From Megalobrama amblycephala (lineage: Eukaryota; Chordata; Actinopteri; Cypriniformes; Xenocyprididae): a stretch of 64,000 nt of DNA. How positions within the stretch are numbered: position 1 is the stretch's first letter; every line of letters starts with the position of its first letter. The notes under the pieces are model-generated. The model was not told where the DNA came from. It saw only the letters and a list, made by a program, of their open reading frames with translations, and ran no database searches. The stretch spans positions 1,087,623 through 1,151,622 of the forward strand of contig NC_063045.1 in assembly GCF_018812025.1 (NCBI RefSeq), written 5' to 3'. The position numbers were made by a program, and so were the translations under genes. Below, in pieces: positions 1 to 11,667 of this stretch.

Positions 1-779
1 GATCTAAATTTAATCTAACGTTAAATCATGAAATGCCAACTGACAAAGTGCTGTTTGACTATAACTTAATCAACCGCGATCGCGCATGGAGATAATAAAT
101 AATTAATTTCCACAAAGCGGTAGGCTATATTTATATGTGTATTAGCGAAATAATTGTTATGTAGTAAATGATAATATAATCTAGGGTGTTTAAACAAGAT
201 AATCTTGTCAAAAGTTTCATTCAGTGGCCGTGCTTAAGCCTCCTGATCATCCGTCAGTTGCTAAGCAATATGAACGAACTTTTTCTTCTAGACTAATGGT
301 GAGCAAATACAACAGATAGAGAATTAAATTCAGCGCTTTTATTATCAACATGCACTTATTCATGTCTGTTTTATTTAAGTCATGTAAAGTTACGTCTTTA
401 TTGGGGCAGGACATGACGAATTACACTACGTGACTCAATGAGTTCGTCTCAATTGTTTAGAAACAAGCTGCATAAATTAACTATATCAGGAATTTATGTC
501 TCAGATCTAATTTGTGCATGTCTGTTATGTTAAATAAAGTTGATTAATTAAAGCAAACCATGTAGAACATACTTTACCTGTGCACTGAGTTGTTGACTGA
601 TCTCCTCAGACGCCCGGGCTGCAATGGCGGAAATCTCAAAACGGCCACAAGATGGCACCGTAAATCGGCGAATCCGATATTACAAAACCGATACCCGATT
701 ATGGAAAAATGCTTAAATATCGGGAAAAATATCGGTAAACAGATACATCGGTCGATCACTAATCTAATGTACTAGAGAA
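1..779. other. AT-rich flank without a recognisable gene
   Basis: No coding exon or RNA gene is visible. The part from about 590 to 775 carries short repeated CGATA/ATCGG motifs like those near the ends of fish hAT-type elements. No partner end was found, so this is only a possible transposon fragment. Confidence 0.4.
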
Positions 780-1560
780 AATGGTGCCCATACTGCTAGT
801 CATATCCTCAATTTCATTTGTGTGTTTGGGTACACTGAGCAGCTGAGACAGATCAGGCAGGTTATTTGTGAATTTTGTCTATAGTTGTCAGGAGAATTGT
901 TCTACCTAGTCGAGAACGTGGTGCAATATGGCAAACATCATGATTATGCAGTATGCATATTACAAGGTAGTGATCAGTGACATTGTCACTTTACGGTAGA
1001 ATATCGGTAGGATTGGGTCCATGTGAACGCAGCCCCTAACGTTTCTATTGTATTGTCTACATGAATGTTAAAATGTCCAACAATCAGTGCTTTATTGACA
1101 TTGACCAATAGGTCTGAGACAAAGTCTGCAAACTCCTTTAGGAAATCAACATAAGGCCCTGGAGGTCTATAAACCGTAGCCAAAGTAAGAGATAGTAGGG
1201 ACTTTTTTCTAATGTCTGAGAGTGTAACATTTAGTACAAGCACTTCAAATTAAACCTGTGCTCTGTTTTCTGAGTAACATTAAGAATATCTTTATAGATT
1301 GGTTTTGCAGCAATCAGACGAGGTTCATGCTTATAACAATCGCCCGGTGGTGTAGACTCATTAAGACCAAAATAATCATTTGGTTTAAGCCAGGTTTCAG
1401 TAAGGCAAATTACATCGGTACGAACATGAGCACCAGGAAAGCAGTGACTGATAGTTACATCTTAAAATTGGGAAGAACGCGATTGTTTGTTTAAAGATCG
1501 TGAAATTATATTTTGGGGATAGTAGCCCAGCCCATTCTCAATTAATCTAGACTCATGCAG
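780..1560 (-). mobile_element. L2/CR1-type LINE endonuclease fragment (degenerate)
   Basis: Read on the minus strand, the segment encodes pieces of an apurinic-type endonuclease of a non-LTR retrotransposon. From about 1540 down it gives ICLTETWLKPND, then STPPGDCYKHEPR, then VYRPPGPYVDFLKEFADF and ALIVGHFNIHVDN. These correspond to the TETWL, YRPP and GDFN blocks of the domain, with H in place of the catalytic D in the last. Frameshifts and stops separate the pieces, and from about 985 to 780 only weak similarity to the SDHYLV region remains. There is no reverse transcriptase here. The fragment is dead and lies just beside the hAT insertion at 1577. Confidence 0.7.
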
Positions 1561-1568
1561 CAATATCA

Positions 1569-4457
1569 ATGCACACTAGGGATGTAACGATATCAAAATC
1601 TCACGGTACGATACAATTTCGATATTGACCTCACGGTACGATATTTATTGCGATATTGTGGAAAAGCTCACAGTATTGTTAAATAGCTCACGATAGTGTT
1701 TGTGATGATAATAGCGAAAAAATACTGACATTTATTCTGCTTTTGCTAGTCAACAGGCAATTTATTGTTGTATTTATGGATCCATGACAACATAAAACGC
1801 TGATCATATAGTGCTTTTAAAGTGCAAGTTGTAGTCAGGAACATCAATATTCTGTATAGTAATATTTGGTTGCATAACTGATTCTTCTGTGCAATGTTCA
1901 AGTTAAGAAGCAACTAGAACAATTGTAAACAATAGGGAATTCCCTTTAAGTGCAAACAAAGATCAAGTTAAGTCAGGTTTAAATGTGCAAGGCAAATAAA
2001 AGCAGCCTTTTAAAACTGGTATTTAGAAACATAACTTAAACTTAAAATAGTCAGTCAAAAAGCCTTTTAAAAAAACACTTACCTATCATTTAGCTTATGT
2101 TCACGTTTTTCATCAGAAAGATCAAAATATCTACATTGCAAGGGAGAGGAAAAAAAAAAACAGTAAAAAAAATCCTTAAACAGTCTGGCAAAAAGCCTTC
2201 TGAAAAACACTGAACTATCCTTTAGCTAATGTTCAAGTTTTTCTTTAGAAAGATCAAAAGATCTACATTGCAAGGGAGAAGAAGAGACCTCTGGGCATTT
2301 ACAATATCCCCTGCTGTTGAAAATACCCTTTCACCGGGCACCGAGGTAGCGGGTATACACAGGTAGGTCTTTGCTAATGAAGACAGAATAGGATACCGCC
2401 CTGCATTGTCTCTCCACCACTTAAGAGGGCAAGCAGACAGAGAAACTAATGCTTCTTTGCAGTAAGAGTCAATTTCTGCCTGAATTCCACCTGTGACTTG
2501 ATTACTGCTAAAAGAAGAGCCAAGGAGGTCCTCAAGGGCATGCTTCTTAAGAGGAGGCACAAAGCTTGCGCTGCTGTCGTCCAGATCCGCTGGATGTGGG
2601 CTCCTGGGCAGCACATCTTGGTCCTGGTTCATAAATGATAAAAAGACATTATATCAGCATTTTGTTACATTTTATTGTATTTCTCTCAATTTTCTCTATG
2701 GCACAGCGTTAACATTTTTTACCTGTTGTTGCATCTGTGATGCTATTCTTTCAAAGACGTCCTCTCTCTCTCCACTGCCTAGATGTTGCAAGGTCCGAAA
2801 GCGTGGATCCAAAGCACTGCTCTCCTGCATGAACTTTTCATCCTCTCCTTGGTATCTGTCAGTAAGATCCTTCAGAATGGCTACCTTCATCAGAGCAATG
2901 GCATTTGAGTCGTGATTATCTGTGGCCATGCTGTCTTGAATCATTTGTTTTAGTGGTGAAATGAGAGATATTGTTGGTTGCAACTCATCACAGAGAACAG
3001 TTGTGGCCTTTTTTATTGGTAAAAGAATCTTCACAAGATCCTCTGCATTTGCAATGTCAGATGTGTCCAAAGTGTCGATTTCACGTGACTTGTGTCTCAG
3101 TTCATCACTCAGTAGGGCTGCAGCAACAGCTTGTTGCTGTTCAAGGTAGCGCTCCACCATGTCCAGAGAGCTATTCCATCTTGTCACTACATCAATAATG
3201 AGTTTATGTACAGGGAGATTGAGTAGTTTTTGTTTGGTGGTCAGCACGGCTGTGGCTGTAGAACTGCGGTGAAAAAAACTAGCTACACGTCTGACTCTAC
3301 TGAGGAGGCGGCTCACTGCGTTGACCTTTAAACCTGCTTGGGAGGCCAGGTTTAGTGTGTGCGCAAAGCACCGTATGTGAGGGGACAGTTCGGTTTCCTT
3401 TACTGCTACTCGCATGTTGCTTGCGTTGTCAGTAACAACAGCGATCCTTGTTCCAATCTTGTCCAGCCCCCACTCTTTGACTGCAGATTTAAGGACTTCA
3501 GCTATGTTTACGCCAGTGTGTGATTCGCTAAGCTGTCTAGTTTGTAAAACGTAACTCTGCATTTCCCATTCACTCGTCAAAACGTGCCGTAATAGTGATG
3601 TAACTGTGAGTTGCTCTGGAAGTCCACCCATCAGTGGTAATAGCAATGCACTCAGACTGTTTAAGGTTCAACATGACACGTTCTTTTGTCTCACGGTAAA
3701 GAGCAGGGAACACAGTTTGACTAAAATGAGCCCGCGACGGCATTTGATACTTCGGCTCAAGCTTGGCCACTAACCTTTTAAATCCTTTGCCATCTACTGC
3801 AGAAAAGGGACGTAAATCACACGCTATATATTCCGCGATGTACCTTGTAATTTCTTGAGCCCTTGCGCTGTTGTGTGGCATAGTTGTTGAAAATGCCTCC
3901 TTCAGGGTTTTTTGACCGGACAGGACTTTCTTTGTGAGAGAATCTGCAAACTTTTCGGGATGATGGGTCGTCAGATGACTTCGCATGTTGCTTGTGTTTC
4001 CTGTGTTGTATCGCAGTTTACTGTGGCAGTGCTTGCACATAGTCCATTGTCTGTCCACCACCTTCTCTCCTTTTGCGTTTTTTGACACGGCGAAACCAAA
4101 ATGTTTCCAGACATCTGATTTAAAAGCTGCAGGGGCTGGCACAATCTCATCTTCGGTTTTGTTGTTTTCATCCTTACAAGTATCGCTGTCGGCCATGCTG
4201 GCTTGCTGTGAGCTTGTGTGGACAGCGTGCAGCGTGCAATCCTATTGGCTTAACGACGGTTGTTGTGACGACGCAGCGCAAAGGATCATGGTCTATGTAG
4301 TTAACAATGATTTGTTCCGCGGGACTGTGTTTATTCCTCTTGCTTTTTGACGGACACCTGTCCTTTTAATATTGTAACCCAACCACGACGATATCGAGAC
4401 ACGTTTACCACCGCGATAGCGCGATATCGTCAATATCGTTACATCCCTAATGCACAC
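1569..4457 (-). mobile_element. hAT DNA transposon with TIRs and perfect 8-bp target duplication
   Basis: The element spans 1577-4449. Its ends are inverted: it opens with TAGGGATGTAACGATAT and closes with ATATCGTTACATCCCTA. It is flanked by the direct repeat ATGCACAC at 1569-1576 and 4450-4457, the 8-bp duplication expected for hAT. It carries a BED-finger transposase gene on the minus strand. Intact ends and duplication point to a fairly young insertion. It may be close to autonomous apart from a frameshift in the transposase. Confidence 0.92.
2222..4196 (-). pseudogene. hAT transposase, BED zinc finger type (one frameshift, one short intron)
   Basis: This is the transposase of the surrounding hAT element, which would cut and rejoin transposon ends in the nucleus. 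Translation starts at the ATG at 4196. A BED finger follows (WTMCKHC ... MRSHLTTHH, about residues 50-80). Next come the hAT catalytic blocks: ITTDGWTS carrying the first acidic residue and VVTDNASNM the second, then the C-terminal dimerisation region with PGERVFSTAGDIV holding the conserved E. The first frame (4196-3570) ends near 3585, where a one-base indel shifts into the second frame (to 2696). A 99-bp intron with GT-AG borders (2722 to 2624) then joins in phase to the last exon (to 2222). Apart from the frameshift the protein is full length for the family (about 640 residues). Confidence 0.88.
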
Positions 4458-4521
4458 ACAACATTAATGCTTGAATTAGTATAGAAATTTATAAATTAAC
4501 CAATTTTTTAATTTTTGTCAG

Positions 4522-4607
4522 ATCTGCTCCCTCCTCCTTCAGTGAAGCTTAAATGCTGGAATATTCCCATCAGCCTACAAGTGAAGATGTGCATCAAGAA
4601 CAAAGCG
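4522..4607 (+). pseudogene. Unit A exon 2, internally deleted
   Basis: After a TTTTTGTCAG acceptor this matches the 5'-UTR/start exon of the other units up to the AAGTGAAGATG block. It then jumps directly to GAACAAAGCG and a GTTGGTGTTT donor. The deletion removes the usual start codon and most of MRDPEHCRMKHTEEQR. The conserved upstream ATG (4553) is left in a frame that reads through the donor with the normal phase (18 codons plus one base). Translation could therefore only begin at that former upstream-ORF ATG. No promoter module was seen upstream. Confidence 0.75.
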
Positions 4608-4686
4608 GTTGGTGTTTATTCCTGATCCTTCATTAATAATGCATATCGCTATACATTAAGTTTATGATGACTTATGGTTATTTTAG

Positions 4687-6824
4687 ATCAGATGGAGGTG
4701 GAAAAGAAAAGAAAAGAATCGAATGGGGTGGAGGAGAAACATCCTTTCATCAATGGACAAAAATCTTTGACTTCTCACAGACTGAGAAGACTGAAGCCAA
4801 GAAGTTGTTTGCTTGCCCTCAGTGTGGAAAGAGTTTCACACGTAAAAGAAGTCTCAGGGAGCACATGAGTACTCATTCTAATGAGAAACTGTTGACATGT
4901 GACCAGTGTGGAGAGGTTTTCACATGTAAAGATAGCCTGAACGAGCACATGGGAACTCATGCTGAAGAAAGAGCGTTCACATGTGACCAGTGTGGAGAAG
5001 GTTTCACACGTAAAAGAAATCTCAGGGAGCACATGGGTACTCATTCTAAAGAGAAACTGTTGACATGTGATCAGTGTGGAGAGGGTTTCACAAGTAAAGA
5101 AAGCCTGAATGAGCACATAGGAACTCATGCCGAAGAAAGATCGTTCACATGTGATCAGTGTGGAGAGGGTTTCACATGTGAAGAAAGCCTGAACGAGCAC
5201 ATAGGAACTCATGCTGAAGAAAGAGCATTCACATGTGACCAGTGTGGAGAGGGTTTTGCACGTAAAAGTCGTCTTAGAAAACACATGCGTACTCATTCTA
5301 ATGAGAATCTGTTGACATGTGACCAGTGTGGAGAGGGTTTCACATGTAAAGATAGCCTGAATGAGCACATAGGAACTCATGCTGAAGAAAGAGCGTTCAC
5401 ATGTGACCAGTGTGGAGAGGGTTTTGCACGTAAAAGTCGTCTCAGGAAACACATGAGTACTCATTCTAATGAGAATCTGTTGACATGTGACCAGTGTGGA
5501 GAGGGTTTCACATGTAAAGATAGCCTGAACGAGCACATAGGAACTCATGCTGAAGAAAGAGCATTCACATGTGACCAGTGTGGAGAGGGTTTTGCACGTA
5601 AAAGTCGTCTTAGAAAACACATGCGTACTCATTCTAATGAGAAACTGTTGACATGTGACCAGTGTGGAGAGGGTTTCACATGTGAAAAAAGCCTGAATGA
5701 GCACATAGGAACTCATGCTGAAGAAAGAGAGTTCACATGTGACGAGACCTTTATGACAGACGTTACCCTGAAAGTGCATGAGAGGATTCACACTGGAGAG
5801 AAACCTTACATGTGTTCACACTGCGACAAGAGATTCAGTCATTCACGAGATCTAGAAACACACGAGAGGATCCACACTGGAGAGAAACCTTTCAAGTGTT
5901 CACACTGTGACAAGAGATTCAGTCAGTCAGGACATCTGAAATCACATGAGAGGATCCACACTGGAGAGAAACCTTACAAGTGTTCATACTGTGACGAGAG
6001 CTTCAGTCAGTCAGGACATCTGGACACACACGAGAGGATCCACACTGGAGAGAAACCTTTCAAGTGTTCACACTGTGAGGAGAGATTCAGTCAGTCAGGA
6101 GCCCTGAAAAGACACGAGAGGATCCACACTGGAGAGAAACCTTACAAGTGTTCACGCTGTGAGGAGAGATTCAGTCAGTCAGGAGCCCTGAAAAGACACG
6201 AGAGGATCCACACTGGAGAGAAACCTTACAAGTGTTCACACTGTGACAAGAGATTCAGTGTTTCAGGAGCCCTGAAAAGACATGAGAGGATCCACACTGG
6301 AGGGAAAACTTACAAGTGTTCACACTGCGACAAGAAATTCAGTCATCCAGGAAATCTGAAAAGACACGAGATTATCCACACTGGAGAGAAACCTTACAAG
6401 TGTTCACACTGCGACAAGAAATTTAGTCATCCAGGAAATCTGAAAAGACACGAGATGATCCACACTGAAGAGAAACCTTACATGTGTTCACACTGCGACA
6501 AGAGAATTCAGTCAGTCAGAACATCTGAAAAGACACGAGATGATCCACACTGGAGAGAAACAGTACAAGTGTTCACACTGTGACAAGAGCTTCAGTGATT
6601 CAGGATATCTGAAAAAACACGAGAGGATCCACACTGGAAAGAAACGTTACAAGTGTTCACACTGCAAAAAGAAATTCAGCCAATCAGGACATCTGAAAAT
6701 ACACGAGAGGATCCACACTGGAAAGAAACCTTACAAGTGTTCACACTGCAACAAGAGATTCTGTCGGGCAGATCATCTGAAAAAACATGAGAGGATTCAT
6801 ATTGAAGAGAAACCAAATCTGTAA
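4687..6824 (+). pseudogene. Unit A C2H2 zinc-finger exon, about 23 fingers, two frameshifts
   Basis: This would be a nuclear DNA-binding zinc-finger protein. The exon starts after TTATTTTAG (4686). Joined to exon 2 it reads DQMEVEKKRKESNGVEEKH, the FINZ-like linker, but a one-base indel at about 4745-4775 puts that frame out of register with the fingers. The finger frame is open from 4664 to 6583. Fingers 1-11 are FTCDQCGEGF types with SNEKL and AEERA linkers in place of TGEKP. Finger 12 (about 5735) has lost a cysteine. Fingers 13-20 are canonical CSHCDKRF types with TGEKP linkers. An extra A near 6505 shifts the frame inside finger 21, and the last three fingers continue from 6540 to a stop at 6824. 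The ATG at 4664 is intronic by comparison with the paralogues. A long finger protein could be made only if that ATG is used, so I call it a probable pseudogene. Confidence 0.75.
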
Positions 6825-7561
6825 CTAATATCTGTAAAAAGTTGTGAGAATCACATATACTGAAACATTTGTCAGAGCATCATTTGTTCATGTAAGTTTG
6901 TCTTGGTCATCAAAGCCAATTAGGTGAAAGTAGTGTGTTGCCGTGGCTTTGACAAACCTTGATGATCCATGTTTTCCAGCATGATATGAAAATCTTGAGA
7001 AGTTGTTAGGTTAAAGGAGTGCTGTGGTGTTGACTTCTGTCACTCTGTGAATAAAGTGATATTAAACATTGTGCGTCAATTAAAAAAAAGCTATGGCAAA
7101 AAACTATGAAGCTTTGGGAGCACAGACTTAAGTTATCTCATTTTAAAGAAGACCCTTAGCAGAATCTTGTTGAAGTAAAAACAACAAACAAAATTATATA
7201 AAATATATATTTTATGAAACATGTTAAACTCTAAAACTGCTAGAAAATCAAAGCCATAAATCTAAACAAGTTGTGTTCCAAATTTGAGGTTGATATCTCA
7301 AAAAATTAGCTTTCAGTACGGTTTTGTTTGGGCACAGTACCAAATTTTCCCCATTAGATGCCAGCAAACCTCCACTGGTGTACACAGTGGTTGGATTTAT
7401 GATTTGCATTAGTTTTTCTCTCTCAAATATTACAAGCACACACACACAATTATTTTATTACACACATTGGGGTTGAAATGATTTATCATAACGTGTACAT
7501 TTGCTTATCTACGGTATTAAATCAGAATCTCACCTGTGCACCCAGGTGAATAAAAAGTACA
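6825..7561 (+). other. Unit A 3' flank with poly(A) signal
   Basis: AATAAA at 7050-7055 is a plausible cleavage signal for unit A. The rest is AT-rich and has no open gene. The stretch around 7260-7400 looks like dispersed repeat but its family was not recognised. Confidence 0.5.
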
Positions 7562-8015
7562 TTTCTATAATGTACTTAAAGTGCTCTATTTTCGTAATTA
7601 CTAATTTTGTACTTTAAACTAAAAATTCTTCTTTAGTACTTCTTATGATAATCTTAAGAACATCTAAGTGTACTCAACTGTGCTATTTTGAGACACCATG
7701 AAATATGAACTAAAATGTGCTTTTAATGTCCTATCTCTGTATTTAAAAATGTATTTACTTAGCACTTGTAGTACACTGTGGGTTCAAATGTACTATAAGT
7801 AGTATCTAAATACATTTTTTAAATACAGAGATATATAGAGTATATTAAAAGCACATTTTAGTTCATATTTCATGGTGTCTCAAAATAGCACAGTTGAGTA
7901 TACACTTAGATGTTCTTAAGATGATCTTAATTAGTCCTAAAGAAGAATTTTTAGTTTAAAGTAGTTAGTAAATTAGTAATTATGAAAATAGAGCACTTTA
8001 AGTACATTATAGAAA
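7562..8015. repeat. 454-bp near-perfect palindrome (foldback MITE-like)
   Basis: The left arm, beginning TTTCTATAATGTACTTAAAG, is mirrored by the right arm ending CTTTAAGTACATTATAGAAA. Matching sequence continues through CACCATGAAATATGAACTAA and its complement almost to the centre near 7785. Each arm is about 210 bases. There is no coding capacity. This is typical of an Angel-like or other foldback miniature element. Confidence 0.85.
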
Positions 8016-8730
8016 CCTGGGCACGTGCAACAACTTTCCACTTGACAAGACTCGCACACGTACAGTGAATTGTCAGAGACTGGATACAGTTTGCAGTATG
8101 GCAATACTTTGGATATAAAAAAAAAACAAACAAACGTGGTGTTGTCCTCGAGGATAGATAGCCAGTTTGCAAAAAAATGTAGTAGCTGCAAAAGAAGGAA
8201 AAAAATCAAACATGTTCTCCTACATTCAAGAACACCATCCGTGCAGTTGCAGGTATGTTCCGTTTATAACTTTATTATTTCCGTGATGCAGAGAGGATCC
8301 CGGAATCCAGTCATAAAAATGGAATTTACAGTATAACGCAGTATGTCACATAAAATGCACGATTTGACGGATTGATGAATAAAACAAAAGCCGAGCTGTA
8401 CAATAGATCAAATTGCATCGTGGTCTAGGGTCTGTGAATATTAAAGTGCAATAAGACTGCTGTATAAATAATGTATCTGTTTGTATTGCATGTCTCTGTG
8501 TGAATGAGCGGCGCCATTTTATTCATTTTACTCATTATATACTCATATTCGCTGCGTCCGATATCGCGTACTGTTGAGTAGGTACTACATTTGAATTTAA
8601 ATTTACTTCACGACCGTTGAAAAAGTACGTTCTATATAGTGCGAATGCGTGTAGTATGAATTAATTCGGACGTACTACATCCGCTATGTTTTTACCGTCA
8701 CGTGACCTACCAGCGTCAGTTATGTCCATT
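8016..8730. other. Non-coding repeat-derived stretch
   Basis: No exon is recognised. Sequence around 8530-8690 (GCGTCCGATATCGCGTACT and following) resembles dispersed cyprinid repeat DNA, but the element borders were not found. Confidence 0.35.
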
Positions 8731-9560
8731 ATAGAGGGTATGCACATGACGTCACCGTCGACCGTTACGACTGCGGTCACGCCCACTGAGTGGCACAAAG
8801 ACTGAGCGGCAGCATTGGTTTTCAGCGTGAATGCCGCGAAAAACACACAAACACATCCAAAACGGGAAAGAGCTTTGCGACTGACTGTATAAATAGTTCT
8901 GACACAAAACCTGAGGTATATATTTAAAGACTGCTGAAAGCAACAGAAAAAAAGCAAATGGATCACTGCAATTCACAGAAACAGCTGGACTCCAGCAGAG
9001 AAACATGGATTTGAAGTTATCATTTTGTGTCAAATTGTTGGATTTTGAGGTAAAATCACACCGTATATATTGTATTGTTATATATTATGTTGACGACTCA
9101 TCAATTAAATATTTTCCATTTTATATTCTGCATAATTGTGTGTTTTTAAATAACACTGACAAAAACTATACTATAAAACTATATATGTTTTAGGGCTGGA
9201 CAATATGACGATATAACATTGATATAAGTGATTAAGCAGATTTAAACCTACCGATATTGTAGTTATATAACGCGTTCACAGTTAGATTTGCTTTATGTAT
9301 TTCCCCGGCGTCAAATCAGGCACATATAAATGTCAGGAAACACGACTCCTGGCTGCATGTCAATATCCATGGATTAGGTTTATTTGACAAGTTGTAAGAA
9401 ACACTTTCGAGTCCAACCTTTAGTGTAATTCGTTAGTTTTACTCGCGTTTTCGCCGTTTCTCCTATTAATCCAGTTACGCAGCAGGTTCTTTTGCCACTC
9501 AGTCCAGCTGAGGGAGCGCGTTTTCGGCGGGAAAGTGACGTCGATGCATACCCTCTATAG
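8731..9560. mobile_element. Non-autonomous TIR element
   Basis: The left end (ATAGAGGGTATGCA followed by TGACGTCAC) is mirrored at 9535-9560 (GTGACGTC, then TGCATACCCTCTAT). ACTGAGTGGCA near the left end is also mirrored near the right end at about 9495. No transposase is encoded and the superfamily is not assigned. Open frames inside are short and lack any known domain. A full TGACGTCA lies at 8747-8754. Confidence 0.65.
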
Positions 9561-9889
9561 ACCTTATGTAGCCCCGCCCCTTTTCAGCGCCGCGCTCGTT
9601 GTCTTTTGACTTCCGGTTTGTATTTCCACAGCGATCTTACGTATTTATGAATGAACTGCTCATTTTAAAATCTTCCCGGGCAACTGACATTTGTTAAGAC
9701 ACCTGCTTTAAACATTACAATGCTCATGATAACTCTCATTAACTCTACAACAGGTAAATCCACTTCACCAGCTAATTATTCTTCAACAGCGATGCCATAG
9801 AAATGTACAGTGCTAACGCAAAACGGAAGTTCAAAGACAATATTCTAAAGATGGCGGCGCGCTTGTTTCTCTGGAAAATAAGGTCTATA
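9556..9889. mobile_element. Second small inverted-repeat element abutting the first
   Basis: TATAGACCTTAT (9556-9567) is exactly mirrored by ATAAGGTCTATA (9878-9889). Inside, GTCTTTTGACTTCCGGTTTG on the left is matched in inverted form near 9815-9840. No gene is present. It shares its first bases with the end of the 8731-9560 element, so one was probably inserted into or beside the other. Confidence 0.6.
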
Positions 9890-11498
9890 CTCCATTCACA
9901 AATCCTCTCGCCGGAAGTAGTAAGTCATCCGGGGACTTTTCACCTACTGTTTTTCGAATACTATGAACGTTACTCTGTTTTTCACGTAATATATTGTAGA
10001 GTAGTATTTGATTTAGGATACAGCGATTGTTTTCAGTGTTTGTCGTCTCTCATGAATGCTTAATGAGCATTTAATCAATTTATTTTAGAAAGACATTGTC
10101 AAATACACTCAACTCAAAGCACTTCACTACAGCCCGCCAAAATAAAAGTCTGATTTTTAACTCGAAGAAACTGATAGAATGTACTTATCAAAATAAGAAT
10201 AATAGCCTAATAAAATTTATTAAAACATTATTTAAAGGATATAATTTTTTTTGTCCATGTTTTAATTTAGTAAATCTATGTTGTGCAGCACTTTGCCAAA
10301 AACCAAAATTGATGAAAAGTTGTTAAATATTCATTTGATTACATTTTAAAACATTAATTAAAATTGTTAAAAAAACATTAATTAGCACAATTTTTGATAG
10401 AATATATGTATATAATAAAATCAAACCAGAATTTTTGAATTTTAATAAATTACTAATGATAAATGTAAGTTATTCAATTAATCAGTTGTTAAATTTTGTT
10501 GATTATATGTTTTTGATTATTGAAATTTGAATAAACAAAACAAATAAATACGTTTTTTTGTTATAATAAAGCATTTGTTCAACCAACCAACCAAAAAAAA
10601 AAAAAAAAACTAAATTGGTAATTTTAACTGATGATGATGATAATAATAATTGATTGTTTAATACCATATACCATGAAACCGTGATATTTTTTCGATTGTT
10701 ATCATACCATGAAAATCTTATACCATTACAACCACTCTGACATCCATACCAACACATCCACACGTTTATAGGTGCATAGTTTATCCAATTGGCTCTAAGA
10801 TAATGGCACTGTCTGGTAAAAAAAAAAAAAAAAAAATTGTAAAAAAAATTACATTTTTAAGCCTTGCCAACAGAATGAAAGCCTATTAACAAAGATTGCA
10901 TCATTTTATAGTCAAATGGCCCTGGGATTAAAAATTGCTGTTTTAATGGGGACATTTTTGTCCAGAAGGTCCTGAGAGGATCTATTTTGTGTTACTATTG
11001 TTACTAGTCCTTTTTTTAAAAGGAAATGTGGGTGAAATAGTTAAATTCCAATAAAATTGCACACTGCGGCAACATTTATGCAGATTAACACATGTAAAAT
11101 TATCAACAAAACAAAACAAAACTGAAAGACTGGAAAATGTCCATAAGGTCGCACAAGGGTTAAATAAAAACTGACCTGGTTTATTTTCTGATAAATATTC
11201 ATAATATTTAATTAAATGGTACAATTTGTTAGTTGTCTTCTGGTGTTTCTATGCTATGTTTGTTTCTGTTTGGAGTTTTAATTGACTACCAGAGAAAAAA
11301 AGTTTTGAGAATTTAGCATTTTTTAGGTCATTATGTTGTTTAGAGCATAAGAATTTATCATTTTTGAAAAATCATATGTTATTCATATGTTATGCTACAG
11401 TATGTCCTCTGTAGTGGAAATCAGTACTCAGTTTTTTAAAAATAAAATAAGACATGAATCGACATGGAACAGCAAATACTGGATAATGTTGACCAAAA
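9890..11498. other. AT-rich stretch with homopolymer runs and no gene seen
   Basis: Long A/T runs occur at about 10590, 10820 and elsewhere. The part at 10650-10750 (repeated ACCAT motifs) resembles a degraded hAT-type end. No coding sequence is supported. Confidence 0.4.
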
Positions 11499-11649
11499 TT
11501 TGATCAGATGATCTTTGAACTGAGCCGCACAGAAATGACTGAACATTTTTTTTATTCATCTTTGCCAAACTTTGAGCAATCGAAACGAACATTGGTACGT
11601 TTTATCGGAACCATGATCTGAGTGTCCATGCCAAATTTGGGAACAGCAC
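11499..11649. repeat. Dispersed duplicate, copy 1 of 2
   Basis: About 150 bases (starting near GATCAGATGATCTTTGAACT and ending ...GGGAACAGCAC) recur at 13401-13546 with only a few differences. Copy 1 lies directly before the Ty3/gypsy remnant. Origin unknown. Confidence 0.8.
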
Positions 11650-11667
11650 CACATACAGGTCATGAAA

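Noticed and set aside
3985..4350. 121-codon + strand frame over the hAT 5' end
   Set aside because: Antisense of the BED-finger exon and beyond. The minus strand has the recognised domain.
4775..5791. 338-codon open frame on the minus strand
   Set aside because: It is the antisense of the 84-bp finger repeats. The repeat keeps one antisense frame free of stops, and the predicted protein is a periodic shadow (TCETLSTLVTCE...). The same applies to 17250-17495, 33071-33376, 44483-44773 and 59066-59359.
8661..9033. Overlapping minus-strand frames of 93 and 101 codons
   Set aside because: They lie within a TIR element, have no recognisable domain, and lack splice or promoter context.
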